A stretch of 64,000 nucleotides of DNA from NCBI GenBank assembly GCA_034509495.1, contig CM067503.1, positions 6,963,615-7,027,614 on the forward strand, written 5' to 3'. The translations under genes and the position numbers were made by a program. This DNA is from Acestrorhynchus altus. Lineage: Eukaryota > Chordata > Actinopteri > Characiformes > Acestrorhynchidae. Shown one piece after another: positions 9,790 through 20,498 of the stretch (positions within the stretch are counted from its first letter, which is position 1; each line of letters opens with the position of its first letter). The notes under the pieces are model-generated. The model saw only the letters and a list, made by a program, of their open reading frames with translations, did no database searches and was not told the origin of the DNA.

Positions 9790-10260
9790 CTAAAATGACT
9801 TGCACTGTGATTGTATTCATACTTTATTCACATAAAACGATGCACTAATTGCTGCATGTAGCCTCTTAACTCCGATCTCTCTCTCATACCATATCAAATT
9901 TACAGCCCTGATGTTTTTAGTGAAAATGCCTTTATGATAAATGTTTGCATTTTTACATTTGGCTGATCGTTAGAGTTGTTAAAGGTCAATGATGCAAACA
10001 GAATTTCACCATTCCCGGTAAAATCCATTGCTTGCAGCAATTTCTATTGGGAAACATGTCAAAAAGCTAATATGACTGGGCCTTTAGGCTGCCATATTCT
10101 GCAGGAGTGTAGGCTTGCACATCCCAGAGATTCATGGCGGGGTCCATGGGTGCGAATGCAAACAGTTTGCTTTTCTCGGCTGGATTTACTGCCGCATGCT
10201 CACGGAGGGATACGTAGCCCTGGATTTATCGCCCTGGCCGTATAATTACGGCAACTGGTT
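9790..10260. other. candidate conserved non-coding element
   Basis: Long complex block free of known repeats. Words such as GCACTAATTGCTGCATG near 9842, GCTGATCGTTAGAG near 9962, GGTCAATGATGCAAAC near 9985 and CCGTATAATTACGGC near 10229 (the last an inverted repeat) suggest several protein-binding sites. No domain is seen in the short frames. It is bounded on the right by a CA-rich patch at 10273-10320. Confidence 0.38.
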
Positions 10261-10334
10261 CTCTCCCTCAAACCCACACACACACACACAAACCCACACC
10301 CACCCAACAAACACGCACTCCAGGGCTCGCTCCA

Positions 10335-10835
10335 CTCAATACGTTCAATTTATAAATGCCAGTGCTGCAGTAATCCCACTGTTCCTCTCCTCGGTTCGGA
10401 CGCGGTCTGGGCCCCACCGTGTGCAAGGCAACGATTGATTGCAGGGATCTTAAGTGTAAGCGTAAGCACTTTCACCGGCGTCTTTCCGCCAGCCCATCGA
10501 TTCCTTCCCACACTGGGGAAAACGAACCCTGCCACTCCCCATAACTGGTGACGTTTGTTTTAGTTCAGGTCTGTGACATTATGGAAATGCCTCGCATAAA
10601 AGAGATGGCACGTGGACGAGGACAAACGCAAACTTCTGCAAAACTGCTGAAGTCTCCCCCTCCGCCTTCCCTTTTTGACAGCTGCCTTCGTTCCCGAGTC
10701 ATTCTGACCATCAGTTCATTCATATTCATGGCGGAGGCGATTGTGCCAAGCGTTGTGAGAAATCGTTGCTGCACATTTGATGTATTAAATGCACTGTTCA
10801 TTTCAGTGGCTTGTTTTTGTTAGCATTAACCCTTT
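10335..10835. other. candidate conserved non-coding element
   Basis: Complex repeat-free sequence with CAACGATTGATTGCAG near 10428, CAGCCCATCGATTCC near 10490, TTTTTGACAGCTGCC near 10672 (TGACAG is a MEIS/TGIF-type core) and TTCATATTCATGGCGG near 10717. Opposite-strand frames of 78-107 codons overlap here, which is a sign of low stop density, not of coding. The role is inferred. Confidence 0.38.
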
Positions 10836-10942
10836 ACTGCAGAGACAGAAACCCACTGTATCAACGCCAAAATCACTACTTTAGAGTCACTGCATATGCA
10901 CAGAAAAACTTTTCCTAACTTTTCCTGGCACACTGTTATATA

Positions 10943-11215
10943 CACTACATGTCCAAATGTTTGTAGACACCACGCATGAATGCATTCAGCCAGGTGTGGG
11001 TAGAGGGTTATAACACCCCCAGCATTGAGCAGTGGAGCAGTGGAACTGTGTTCTCTGGAACGATGATGCTCCTTCCAGTACTCTTGGCATGAGATGGCAA
11101 GTAGGGCATGAGATGCGCTGCTGATCTGATCCTACATCTTGACCTCACTAACATTGTTGTCACTGAATGCAATCAAATCCTCAAAACAATGCTCCAAAAT
11201 CTAGTAGAAATGCAG
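10943..11215 (-). mobile_element. family A MITE, copy 2, truncated
   Basis: Begins with the terminal sequence CACTACATGTCCAAATGTTT (10943), followed by GTAGACACC, a GGAACTGTGTTCTCTGGAA segment, and GACCTCACTAACATTGTTGT to AATCTAGTAGAAATGCAG near 11213. The opposite end is missing. It lies inverted relative to copy 1. Confidence 0.82.
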
Positions 11216-11710
11216 TTCCTTACATAACACTCTCTAACTGTATTATTTATACGTTTAATGCATTTAGTATATTTCTGTTTACTCTGTTCATTTACGTCCA
11301 TAGATTAGCACTCACTCTGCTGTAGAGTGATTACCTGAGCCTCATTCAACACACGAATGTCCTGATATATTGTGCAAATGACATACAAACCTCGACTGGA
11401 CTTGCCACCATATCTGGCTTAAGCTGCATTCGCATTAGGCTTCTGTTGGAGAAAATGTACATTCATTTCAATGAGATACGCAGCGATTAGGAATTTCACC
11501 TCAGCAACTTTGTGTCCATGATCAATAGTGCTGATCTAGAGCTGAATGGGTGGTCCAGCTTTAAAGACCCAAAACTGAGGAAATACTGCTGTGAGCTGTG
11601 TCTAAACACAGCCATTCCTACACCACTGGCTCTAAATAATATGATAAAAGAGACACACAGTCTTACCGCTGAACTATGACCAATAAGTCACATATAAAGT
11701 GACTCAACAC
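11216..11710. other. unassigned stretch
   Basis: No gene, repeat family or RNA gene recognised. Confidence 0.3.
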
Positions 11711-11712
11711 AT

Positions 11713-11734
11713 TATATATATATATATATATATA
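11713..11734 (+). repeat. (TA)n microsatellite
   Basis: Eleven TA units. An A-rich stretch at 11796-11865 and a second short (TA)n at 11868-11882 follow. Confidence 0.9.
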
Positions 11735-11889
11735 CATAGTAGTTTTAAAGTAGTTTTATGTTTTCCATTTTCAACTAAACAATCTGAATGGGGAAAAAAG
11801 AAATTCTAAAAAAAAAAATAAAAATGAGAAAAGAATAAAATAATGAAGAAGAAAAAAGATTAGAGCCATATATATATATATACATGCAT

Positions 11890-13045
11890 AAATACACAAA
11901 CACTACTTTCATAGGGGTTATGTGACCTATAGGGCCTCACTGGTCTAAAATGCATGGTTCCCGGTACACAGTGCTCTATTAAGCACTACTTTGTGCTTTT
12001 ACCATTTGTAGGTAGCATGTTTGCTAACATTAAAATGTTAAAAGCACATAAATTGAGGGCTTTGTTTAGTTTAGCCATGCACACTAAGAAAATTAAGCAC
12101 TGATTTGTACTTAAAAGTGCAAATATTTCAGTGAAAATCCTTTTCTAGCCATGTTTTTTGTACCAGTTAAGGTACTATTATGTACTAAAAGTACAATATA
12201 GCCTCATTTATACTAGCATAAATATGCATATTGTGTCTACCTTTAGAGCAGCATGATTTTGCTGAATGATTTTGCTCACGATACAGAGCATGAGTGTAAT
12301 ATTTCTGTGTCCCCCAGAAGTCATTTTGTGCTCAGCATTGGTGCAGTAAAGCAGTCTTGTGAAACCTATGCGTGGGTGACACAAAATAGCATGTGAGTTA
12401 ACCGGCAGTGGCAACCAAATAACCCACAATGTGACACTGAAACACATCGGTAGTGAATGCCGCGATGACTCATGATGCTGATATGCTTCTTTTGAACCAT
12501 CAGTTTAAGTAAATCTAAGCATGCAAGATTGGATTCTTTTGATTCACTTATTTAAAACTGTCACTTTACTTGTAGGACAAATATGTATCCTTACAGCACT
12601 TTATATCTCTGCATGAACAAACGGCTATAAAAAAGGCAAACTGTTTGCATTCTCTCCCACAGACCACGCTATGAATCTCTCAGACACTCAGGCCTAGACT
12701 GCAGCAGACGGCAGCCTTAAACCTTAGGATTTCTATTAGCTTTTTGGCAGGTTTTTCATGCACAATATCAGGTGATTTGCGACTCATGCTGTATACAAAT
12801 GTGTACGACAGTTCACATCGTCTATCATTTCAAAAGCTTCAGTCTGTGCTCGTTTATGAAGTCCACAGTGATTTGCAGCTATACTCCAAAACAGCTTTTT
12901 AATCAGATGACAGTACTATCCAGTTGTGTCAATGAGTTTGCAACTTGTGTACAGTTTCATTATTGTACAAATGTACATTCATTACAATTTCAATACATTT
13001 AAATTCACAAATTCAAATCATCAGTGAAAGTTAAGAAATTTGGCT
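11890..13045. other. unassigned AT-rich stretch
   Basis: AT-rich, mostly unique-looking sequence. I see no transposon end, RNA gene or exon. GCCGCGATGACTCATGATGC near 12458 carries a perfect AP-1/NF-E2 core (TGACTCA), a possible but unsupported regulatory site. Confidence 0.25.
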
Positions 13046-13051
13046 TAAATA

Positions 13052-13187
13052 CACTATATGGACAAAAGTATAGGGACAATGTTTTTTTTTCTAAAATCAA
13101 GGGTATTAAAAAGACTTTCTACTTTTCATGGAGTAACTGTCTCTACTGTCGACTAGATTTAAGAAAAATGCTGTGAGGGGTTGATTG
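13052..13187 (+). mobile_element. family A MITE, copy 3, left half
   Basis: Well-kept left end CACTATATGGACAAAAGTAT at 13052, then AAATCAAGGGTATTAAAAAG and GGAGTAACTGTCTCTACTGT. It stops within GGTTGATTG at about 13187, where family B sequence begins without a gap. Confidence 0.88.
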
Positions 13188-13279
13188 CAAAGTGCTCCTT
13201 TATGGTACAAGGAGCCGATCAAATGGACAGTGAATGTAAAAACATGGAGGTGGTCAAAATTTATGGTTGATCTGTGTAT
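13188..13279 (-). mobile_element. family B element, terminal fragment
   Basis: CAAAGTGCTCCTTTATGG through GACAGTGAATGTAAAAACAT and GGAGGTGGTC to the terminal GATCTGTGT. This is the outer end of the family seen complete at 18136-18633, in reverse orientation, and it is joined directly to family A copy 3. Confidence 0.8.
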
Positions 13280-13795
13280 TTCTGAAAGAACAATGTTTGG
13301 TGTTCAAACAACACCAGATATCTTGACTTGAGTTTCTTTGTGGATTGAAAATTGAGTTGAGTTGCCAGTTCATTACTGCCTCATAACTTCACTCACTGGC
13401 CATTATATCAGAAATACCATACAGGCACAATTAGTATTTCTGGCTGTGGCCCAACCGTTGCTGAACAACTCGTCAGCCCCCGTCAGTGTGATCGCTTGCA
13501 GGGAAAGAGTAGAAAGTCACAGATTTGTTGTGACAGAGCTTTCTAGTTTCTATTTACTGCTTCAGGAATACATTCCAAAATAGATTGGAATGAACCCATC
13601 TCACAGATTTGTGGTTATATAATGCAAATACATATTTATATCCCATGCATGTAATATATTTTTGCTGTCATGAAAAAACTTTCCAAAATAAGAACTTTAC
13701 AGGAAGTTAATGGAAGTCAATATGAAAAGTTTTTTGAAGCATTTCTATTGGTCCACTATCAATTGTGACTTTTATAGACAATAAAACAAAAAATG
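13280..13795. other. unassigned stretch
   Basis: Nothing certain. CACTCACTGGCCATTATATC near 13388 resembles the 28536-28655 repeat. The rest is AT-rich and featureless. Confidence 0.25.
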
Positions 13796-14290
13796 CCTCT
13801 ACTGACCATACAGAAGCACTTTGGAGCTCTATAAATACAGACTGTAGTCCATCTGATTCTCTGCATACATTGTTAGCCTCCTTTTCCACTGATCTTCAAG
13901 GGTCAGGACCCCACAGGACTCCACAGAGTAGGTATTATGGTGGGTTATTCTCAGCAATGCAGTGACACTGACATGATGGTGGTGTGTTAGTGTGTGTTGT
14001 GCAGGTAGAACAAGCAGATCAAACACAGCAGTGCTTCTGGAGTGTTTAAACACTGTGTCCACTCAATATCCAGTCTGTCCACTATTAAACACTCGTACCT
14101 AGATGCAGATGTAAAGTCAGAGAAGTCAGTGTTGTGTTGGTCATTCTCTAGTCCTTCATCTGTGCTCACAGGACACTGCTGACAGGACACTGTTGTCTGG
14201 AGATTTCTGGTTGGTGCATTAGACTCAGTCTAGCAGTGACACTGAGGGGTTTAATAACTCCAGCAGCACTGCTGTGTCTGATTCACACAC
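13796..14290 (+). mobile_element. family B non-autonomous element, copy 1
   Basis: Contains the diagnostic blocks in order: CTGACCATACAGAAGCACTT, CTGTAGTCCATCTGATTCTC, GGTCAGGACCCCACAGGACT, CAGTGACACTGACATGATGG, GTGTGTTAGTGTGTGTTGTG, AAACACTGTGTCCACTC and TAGCAGTGACACTGAGGGGT. It has no coding capacity. I know the family from otophysan genomes but cannot give its superfamily from sequence alone. Confidence 0.82.
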
Positions 14291-15390
14291 ATTTGCTCTC
14301 TATATAAACCAGCTCTAAAGAATTAAGGTTTTCCTTTCACCTTTCTCAGACTTTCCAACCAAATCAGAACCGTCTTGTCCTGAAAATGCATGAAAACAAA
14401 CGCATACAAACACACCCACATCCTAGGCTGACCACAGAGCTGTTTGAGGCTTATGGTCTTAGAGCTGTGGCTTAAAGGCTGGGGGGGGGGCGTACACAGG
14501 ATTATCCTGTCTGGCATTTCTATATTTGTGTGTATCTGTGTGTGTTTGTGTATATCTGTGTGAACATGAGTGATTTCAGATGCACCTATGCTTTGGCTTG
14601 GCCCTGGTTGGTGAGAGAAGAGGGCGAAGGCCCAGAGGGGGCTGGACAGGTGTGTGAGAAACTATCTGTGGACAGAGGGCAGACTGATGCACAGAGACAG
14701 TGCCGTGCCCCGGACACACACTCATCTCACCCCCCACACTCATCTCCTCTGGCAGTGGCATGTGGGCCCAGCACTGGAAGCACAGCTGGCACTGCAGGAA
14801 TGGAGTGTTGGTGCAGAGAAGCTGAGTGGATTGGCGATTTCTCGGCATGATGGTGAAAATATTCATATGCAGTGCTCACAAAATGTCTGGATATGCATGT
14901 AATAAACCATCCCAACCTTTCTAAGAAGAAACATTCTGGATGTTAATTGTATTTTATGTAGCTTCTGTATCTCTATACATTTGTAAACATGCTGGAATAA
15001 CTTTCCAGATAATGTTAAGGGCTCAGACACAGTCTCAATCTTCAAGCCTAGGCTTCAAGTTACTCAGATCTGGTGGAGTCACTCACCACACTATGGTAAT
15101 GTTTACATTCTCTGTTCCATCTAAACACTAAACTGATTATATTTATATATGAGCTCCACCTGCTACCCCTTCATAGGCTGACCTCAAACTCCCCTGCCAC
15201 CATGTGATGGACCTTAGGCTCCACTGCCACCCCTTCACACTAGCTGCCCACCTTCTGGCTAATGGACTTAGACTAGTTTCACACCCCACCTTGGAATAGT
15301 TGCCCACCTGCCATCACCTGCCATCACCTCCAGTAATCCAGAACATTATAGCAGACATGTGATGGTCCAGTGTTCCCTTATCTATAATTT
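14291..15390. other. unassigned stretch with small low-complexity patches
   Basis: Holds a G run (14481-14490) and a GT-rich patch (14524-14562). A CACCTGC/CCACCC-rich part (15150-15330) may be the decayed upstream body of the LINE-type repeat that follows. No gene is seen: the opposite-strand frames around 14530-14900 are 82-106 codons without recognisable domains. Confidence 0.3.
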
Positions 15391-15394
15391 ATGA

Positions 15395-15590
15395 GTAGTT
15401 TTACCAGATGAGGACGGTTCCCCCGCTCATGAGCCTGGTTCCTCCCAAGGTTTCTTCATCCAGCTCTGAGGGAGTTTGCCCTCGCCACTGTCACCCTTTG
15501 GCTTGCTCACTGGGTTCTATTTGTCTTTATCCTTTGTTAGTTGTAAAAACAAAACACAAATTACAAACAAATAATTTGGATTTGATATGA
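15395..15590 (+). mobile_element. LINE 3'-end type interspersed repeat
   Basis: GATGAGGACGGTTCCCCCGC, CTCCCAAGGTTTCTTC, GAGGGAGTTTGCCCTCGCCA and GGCTTGCTCACTGGGTTCTA follow the very common fish repeat with a CAAGGTTTCTTCC...GGGAGTTTTTCCTTGCCACTG core, generally treated as the 3' part of a LINE. The same family lies inverted at 55150-55560. Confidence 0.65.
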
Positions 15591-15779
15591 TTCAGAGGTT
15601 CAGAGCCAGCTCTTCTCGGGAATGTTCCAGAGGGTTCAAAGAAAAGCCTCAGATCACGTCTCTGTTTATCACTAACCTGACTCATCTACACAACCTGCCT
15701 GTGTGGTTGCTTCCTATCTGACCTGCCACACATCCTGTGCTATAGATGTTTCATTATGTCTCTATGAGATGAGCTGATG

Positions 15780-16130
15780 GTGCCGGTGCAGATTTATCTG
15801 CAGGAACTGCAAGTGTCAGCTGGGCAGTGGGCTGTAATCAAGTCTATCAGAGTGTGTCTGGACAGACAACAACTTCCTCTTAAGTGCCCTTCCGACACTT
15901 GCGACATCGCAGTTTTCCGGTTCTGCAGCTTAATCATCATTACACGCATGGAGGTGATGTATGTCATCTGGTGACTTCCAAGACCAGTGGCTGTCAATCA
16001 CACATTACACAGGTGATCAAGGCCGTTTTCTACCTCTGACTGATGTCTGCACTGGCTGCAGTGTAATAAACAGATGGACGAGAGGTGGTCTGATTGGTAT
16101 TCAGGGCTTACATTGGGCACACATGCATGC
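15780..16130. other. candidate conserved non-coding element
   Basis: Complex repeat-free block with GGGCTGTAATCAAGTC near 15829, GCAGCTTAATCATCATTA near 15924, GGCTGTCAATCACAC near 15990 (TGTCAATCA is a PBX/HOX-type site) and GTCTGATTGGTATTC near 16088. No exon features. Sequence from 16130 to 16600 is unassigned. Confidence 0.35.
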
Positions 16131-16739
16131 CTAGGCCGTAAAATGGAACCAGTAAGCTTCGTTAAACCATGACCCAGTGGATGGGTCCATTTTGCGAGTG
16201 TGACATAAAGGAATGGTTCTGCAAAAATAAGGTCACATAATCATCATTGCTCCCAGTGTATACAATCAAACACGTTTGGTGTGTGAAGTCGGTTCATTTA
16301 GTTTTACTCGGGAGCTACAAGGTTAATGTGCCCTAGCTAACAAATACTACTTACACCTCCCCAGTCAGGGTGTGTAAGCAATATATAAACTGTAACACAC
16401 CTACATCAAACTGCATTCAATTGTTAAAAAAGCTCTCATAGACTTGCTTGTGGTTTCTGACAGTGTATGTTATATATATATACATGTGGATTAAAGTGTT
16501 TAGTACAGTAATAACCATCAGGTGTGAGGCCCAATCTTGTTTTTTAAGGGGTAACAGTATGTTACATAGTGTCAGAAACTATACAAGAAAGTCTGCTCTG
16601 TAACGTTTTAGTTAAAGCAACATTATGCGAGCTGGTATTGCCAGCTCCAGGGCTCCCTCTACAGTCAGAAAGTATAATTTAGGATTTGACACAACCCTAA
16701 ATGACACAACTACTAGATATACCCTAACTAGTAGTTTCA

Positions 16740-16845
16740 TAATTGTGTGAGGGATTAACAGTGAGTAATTCAGCTCGGAAAACAGCTAAAATTCACTTGT
16801 TTCTCACTGAATTATATCCCACTTTAAATATCAAATGAGCTAGTC
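16740..16845 (+). repeat. unnamed dispersed repeat, copy 1
   Basis: GGAAAACAGCTAAAATTCAC, a TCACTGAATTA word and CCCACTTTAAAT recur, inverted, at 53425-53520 with the same order and spacing. The repeat probably extends left to about 16600 (a TTAAAGCAACATTATG word). I do not recognise the family. Confidence 0.55.
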
Positions 16846-17005
16846 GATCTAATAAAAAACACTCTGGATGGTCAATTCCCAACAGGAGTTCTTAGATATA
16901 AAGATATAAAATTTAGTCCTTATACACAATAGGTTTAACTTTTTTTTTTTGGCAAGTGTGTCAAACTACGAAACAAACCAAAAAGGTTAAACCACCTTCT
17001 GCAAC

Positions 17006-17117
17006 TTTAAAAGGGGCCATTAATGAGCTGATTAGTTGAATGTTCAGGGCATATAATCCATTAAATATGTAGGGCAGGGAGCACCAGGACCCCTACTTTA
17101 CACTTCTGAGAAACACA
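17006..17117 (+). mobile_element. family C non-autonomous element fragment
   Basis: TTAATGAGCTGATTAGTTGA, ATGTAGGGCAGGGAGCACCA and CTGAGAAACAC match the terminal region of a widespread fish element whose end reads GGACCAGGGTTGAGAAACAC. A better copy is at 57199-57312. Confidence 0.65.
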
Positions 17118-17154
17118 AGCGAAAGAAGCTTGTGGACTTCATCCCACTAAAAAG

Positions 17155-17465
17155 GCAGCTCAAGACCAGCTTTTGCTGGTCCCTATTTCAGATGGTCTAA
17201 GCTGGTCTTTGATGGTCAAGGTGGTTGACACGCTGGTCACCCAGATGAAAATATACCATATGCTGGTAAACGAATTAGTTAACCAGCTCTTGACCAGCAT
17301 AGGGTAGGATGAACTTGATTTTGGACATACTGGCCAACCAGCATGGCCAAGATTGGTCATACTAGTTGTTTAACTTGGTCAGAATGATCATGCTTACAGA
17401 CCAGCTAATCCAACAAACTAAAAAAAAACCCTATGCTGACCAAAAGCTTTTTTTTCAGCAGGGCA
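17155..17465. mobile_element. ACCAGC-rich inverted-repeat element, copy 1
   Basis: Left arm rich in GCTGGTC words (TTTTGCTGGTCC, GGTCTAAGCTGGTC, TATGCTGGTAAAC), right arm rich in the complement (AACCAGCTCTTGACCAGC, GGCCAACCAGCATGGCC, AGACCAGCTAATCC). It ends AAAAGCTTTTTTTTCAGCAGGG, a terminus typical of the palindromic ACCAGC elements of fish. It is non-coding and could fold back on itself. A related element is at 43310-43750. Confidence 0.7.
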
Positions 17466-17469
17466 GTAG

Positions 17470-18130
17470 CTTGACAAAAGCCCACAACAACCTACGCCAC
17501 AGCTTGCACTCACACAATCCACTGAACTGCTGCTAAGTTAATTCCTGCAAGAGAACTGTGGATATGAGGAAACCCTGTAGATCACGACAGACACAGAGGC
17601 CCAAATCAGCCTCCCTTTACATGGCTCTGTTTACACTTGTCCCTCTGTCACATGCTCATCCATTCAGATTCATAAAATACGTAGCATGGGAGTGTTATCT
17701 CAGTCGAATGAGATTACAGGGTCAGGCCATGTGGGCCATTGATGAATGTCAACAGGCCTGCTGTGAGACCACTGATTAGTTTTTCACTATTTTCAACCAG
17801 AGACCAAAATGATACAATGGAATGAGCAGAAAAAGAGGTGGCTGGTGAACACTGTTGACATGTAAAATCTCATATGTTGTTCAGAGGGTATCAAATGTGG
17901 TCCTGGCAGGCACACTCTGGCACAGTTTAGCAATTTCTCTGGTCAAAAACAGTTAAATCTAGATGTTTTGGGAATGAACTGCTGAGCAAACAAATGACCT
18001 TGAATGGATAAAATGCTGGACAAGCATTTGTTTTGGTATAAAATTTGCAATTGCTTAGGCTGAGCACCCATGAAAGACCACCATACATTATTTATACCTG
18101 ATCATCTTGACTGACTATGACTGAGAAAAA
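17470..18130. other. unassigned stretch
   Basis: No gene or known repeat recognised. The 60-73 codon frames show no domain. Confidence 0.3.
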
Positions 18131-18135
18131 TGTCA

Positions 18136-18633
18136 GCTGACCAAACATAACATTATGACCACCTCCTTGTTTCTGCTTTCACTGTCCATTTTATCAGCTC
18201 CACTGACCATACAGTAGCATTTTGTTGTTCTATAATTACAGAGTGTAGTCCATCTGTTTCTCCGCATACTTTCACCCTGATCTTCAATGGTCAGGACCCC
18301 ACAGGACCACCACAGAATAGGTATTATGTGGGTGGTGGGTCATTCTCAGCACTGCAGTGACACTGACATTGTGGTGGTGTGTTAGTGTGTGTTGCACTGG
18401 TATGGCTCAAACACAGCAGTGCTGCTGGAGTGTTTAAATACTGTCCACTCACTGTCCACTCCCAAACTATTCCATCTTGTAAAGTCTGAGACAAATGATC
18501 ATCTGTTTCTGCACAGTCTGTTCTCTTGTCCTTCGTCAGTGCTCACAGGAGGCTGTCCACATAACTGTCGTGGCTGGAGTTTTCTCAGTCCAGCAGTGAC
18601 ACCAAGGGGTTTAAACACTCCAGCAGCTCTGTA
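18136..18633 (+). mobile_element. family B non-autonomous element, copy 2, near complete
   Basis: Best copy in the window: the left end AAACATAACATTATGACCAC and CTCCTTGTTTCTGC, then TGTCCATTTTATCAGCTCCA, TAGTCCATCTGTTTCTCCGC, CCACCACAGAATAGG, CAGCACTGCAGTGACACTGA, GTGTTAGTGTGTGTTG, and a right part with CAGTCCAGCAGTGACACC and TTTAAACACTCCAGCAG. It codes for no protein. Confidence 0.88.
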
Positions 18634-18647
18634 AGCTATAGTCTGTA

Positions 18648-18718
18648 AGCCTGTAAGCTATATATATATATATATATATATAGCTTACAAGCTGTCACAC
18701 ACACACACACACACACAC
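18648..18718. repeat. TA palindrome followed by (CA)n
   Basis: GTAAGC, twelve TA units and GCTTAC form a perfect 36-bp palindrome (18653-18688), extendable with one mismatch to 18648-18693. A (CA)n tract occupies 18696-18718. GTAAGCTATA/GTAAGC words are also repeated just upstream (18631-18655). The palindrome could extrude as a cruciform. Confidence 0.9.
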
Positions 18719-18719
18719 T

Positions 18720-18976
18720 CATTTTAACTTTCCTCCTTTCTCATCAAAAGCTCATAACCTGAAGTCTGTTGTGGCTCTGGAGTAGCCCGAGCACTTCTGA
18801 GCGGGGTGATATTTATGCACCACTGTGCCGCTCCATGTCTGGAAGCCCAGTGAGCCAAGTCACCTGCTGCTTCCTTCTGATAGAATATCTCCTTCACCAG
18901 GCCATTACAACACTTCCTACACCTCTGAAAAAGCAAGCTTTCCTCAGTCTGGAGTGACTCATGGCTGACTCAAAAA
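18720..18976. other. unassigned complex sequence, possible conserved element
   Basis: Complex and repeat-free between a microsatellite and a MITE, with no diagnostic motif. Short frames overlap on both strands (62 and 70 codons) without a recognisable domain. Confidence 0.22.
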
Positions 18977-18978
18977 TA

Positions 18979-19370
18979 CATTATATGGACAAAAGATTTG
19001 GGACCCTGATCATTCATTGTTTCTTCTGAAATTAAGGGTATTAAAGAGTTTATGCTGCTTTGGTGGAGTAATGGTCTCTACAGCTCATGGCAAGGCTCTC
19101 TACTTGGTTTTGGAACATTGCTGTAAGGACTTGATTGCATTCAATGACAAGTGAGTGTTAATGAGATTGGGGGGGGGGGGGGCTTTACACCTCTCTATGC
19201 CTGACATTAGGCATGGTGCCAATAGTCTGCTCCAGAGAGTCCTATACTATTGGCAGTACTTCCCTACAGGGACTAGAGAAGCTGACAGTGTGCATTTTCA
19301 CGTTTGGGTCAGCAATGGGTGCAACTTAAAGTAGCTGGGTGTCTTCAAATATTTGAACATGTTGTGCATG
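18979..19370 (+). mobile_element. family A MITE, copy 4
   Basis: The left end CATTATATGGACAAAAGATT is followed by TCATTCATTGTTTCTTCTGA, GGAGTAATGGTCTCTACAG, GGAACATTGCTGTAAGGACT, CAGAGAGTCCTATACTATTG, TACAGGGACTAGAGAAGCTG and AATGGGTGCAACTTAAAGTA. A run of 14 G (19169-19182) has expanded inside it. The right terminal repeat is decayed. An (AT)n run at 19375-19394 abuts it. Confidence 0.86.
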
Positions 19371-19399
19371 TTTCATATATATATATATATATATGCATA

Positions 19400-20490
19400 T
19401 AATAGAAAGCAGTATAAACACCTTCTTAATAGCCTTGACAGGACATTTATAATAGTCCTTAGTTAAGAGGAAAATAACAAAAAAAGTGTCCAGTAGTGCG
19501 GAGAGTAAGGGACAGGGCAGATGCGCTGGCCTTCCTGGACTGTTAAGGTAGCCCTATCACACCCATCTGCACAGCAGCTTTGGCTGGATAATGAGAGTTG
19601 GAAGAAGGAAGCTATTAGAAGTGGCAGTGTGTCACCACGCATATAAAGAGGGCCTTGGAGACTGGAACAGGGGAAAGCAGAGATGAGAGAGTAGAGATGA
19701 AGTGAAGATTCAAGCGCCTGACTGCTTCAGGAGGACCAGAAACGTGCCATGGGGGAACGATTTGGTGATTATGAGAGCAGAAGACGAAGAAGATGAAATG
19801 CACTGAATAAAGATCTATAGACTTTAATGTTGGATAGGAAGAACATTGGTTGCCTACTAGAATATTCTAACAAGTTGCAGAGTGTAAAAATGTGCATGAA
19901 ATGGGTCCATTCCTAACCTCCCAAACTGTTACATAACAGTCTTGACTTGAAACCAGTTGAGGTGAAATGCAACGGCCTTTCAGCCCTGCCTCCTTTTTTG
20001 TGCATCTTTGGATTCTGAAGGAACAGCTGCTGGTTGTCATGGTGATCATAGGTGGTTCTAGACCTACAATTTTTTGGATAATATATTGTCCCAGAAATGA
20101 TTGTGATAAAAACCATTATTAAAATGTTATGCCACTGATTTAATGATAATACATTAGCATAATGATGTAATCAATCACACCATTTTGAAGAGTAAAGTAT
20201 TATCAATTCTTAAAAATATTCAGTAATGATAACGTTCCTATTGCTACTGCAGAGTTAGAGCGCCAGCTATGGGCCTTGTCCACAGCATCCCTACTGTATC
20301 ATTATGATGGTGGCTACAAGTTTCCTCCAATATTGATAGAGTGGCATCAGCAAGCCAACACTACTGCACCACAGCATAACACGCTGGCTACCAGCCTCCC
20401 TGTCCGTGCTGCTGATTAAAGCTAACACTATCCTGAGACGTTCAATGAGATTCGCTGGCAAACAGACATTATTGTGTCATACACTGTCAA
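19400..20490. other. unassigned stretch with one shared 25-bp word
   Basis: No gene. 19490-19800 is complex and might be a regulatory block. At 19923-19947 lies a 25-base word centred on the near-palindrome CTGTTACATAACAG (19926-19939). It recurs inverted at 52131-52155 and, decayed, at 48856-48875, so it belongs to an unnamed dispersed repeat. Confidence 0.35.
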
Positions 20491-20498
20491 AAAACACG

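Noticed and set aside
12462..12475. AP-1 site TGACTCA as a regulatory call
   Set aside because: A lone 7-mer is expected several times by chance in 64 kb, and the surrounding sequence gives no support.
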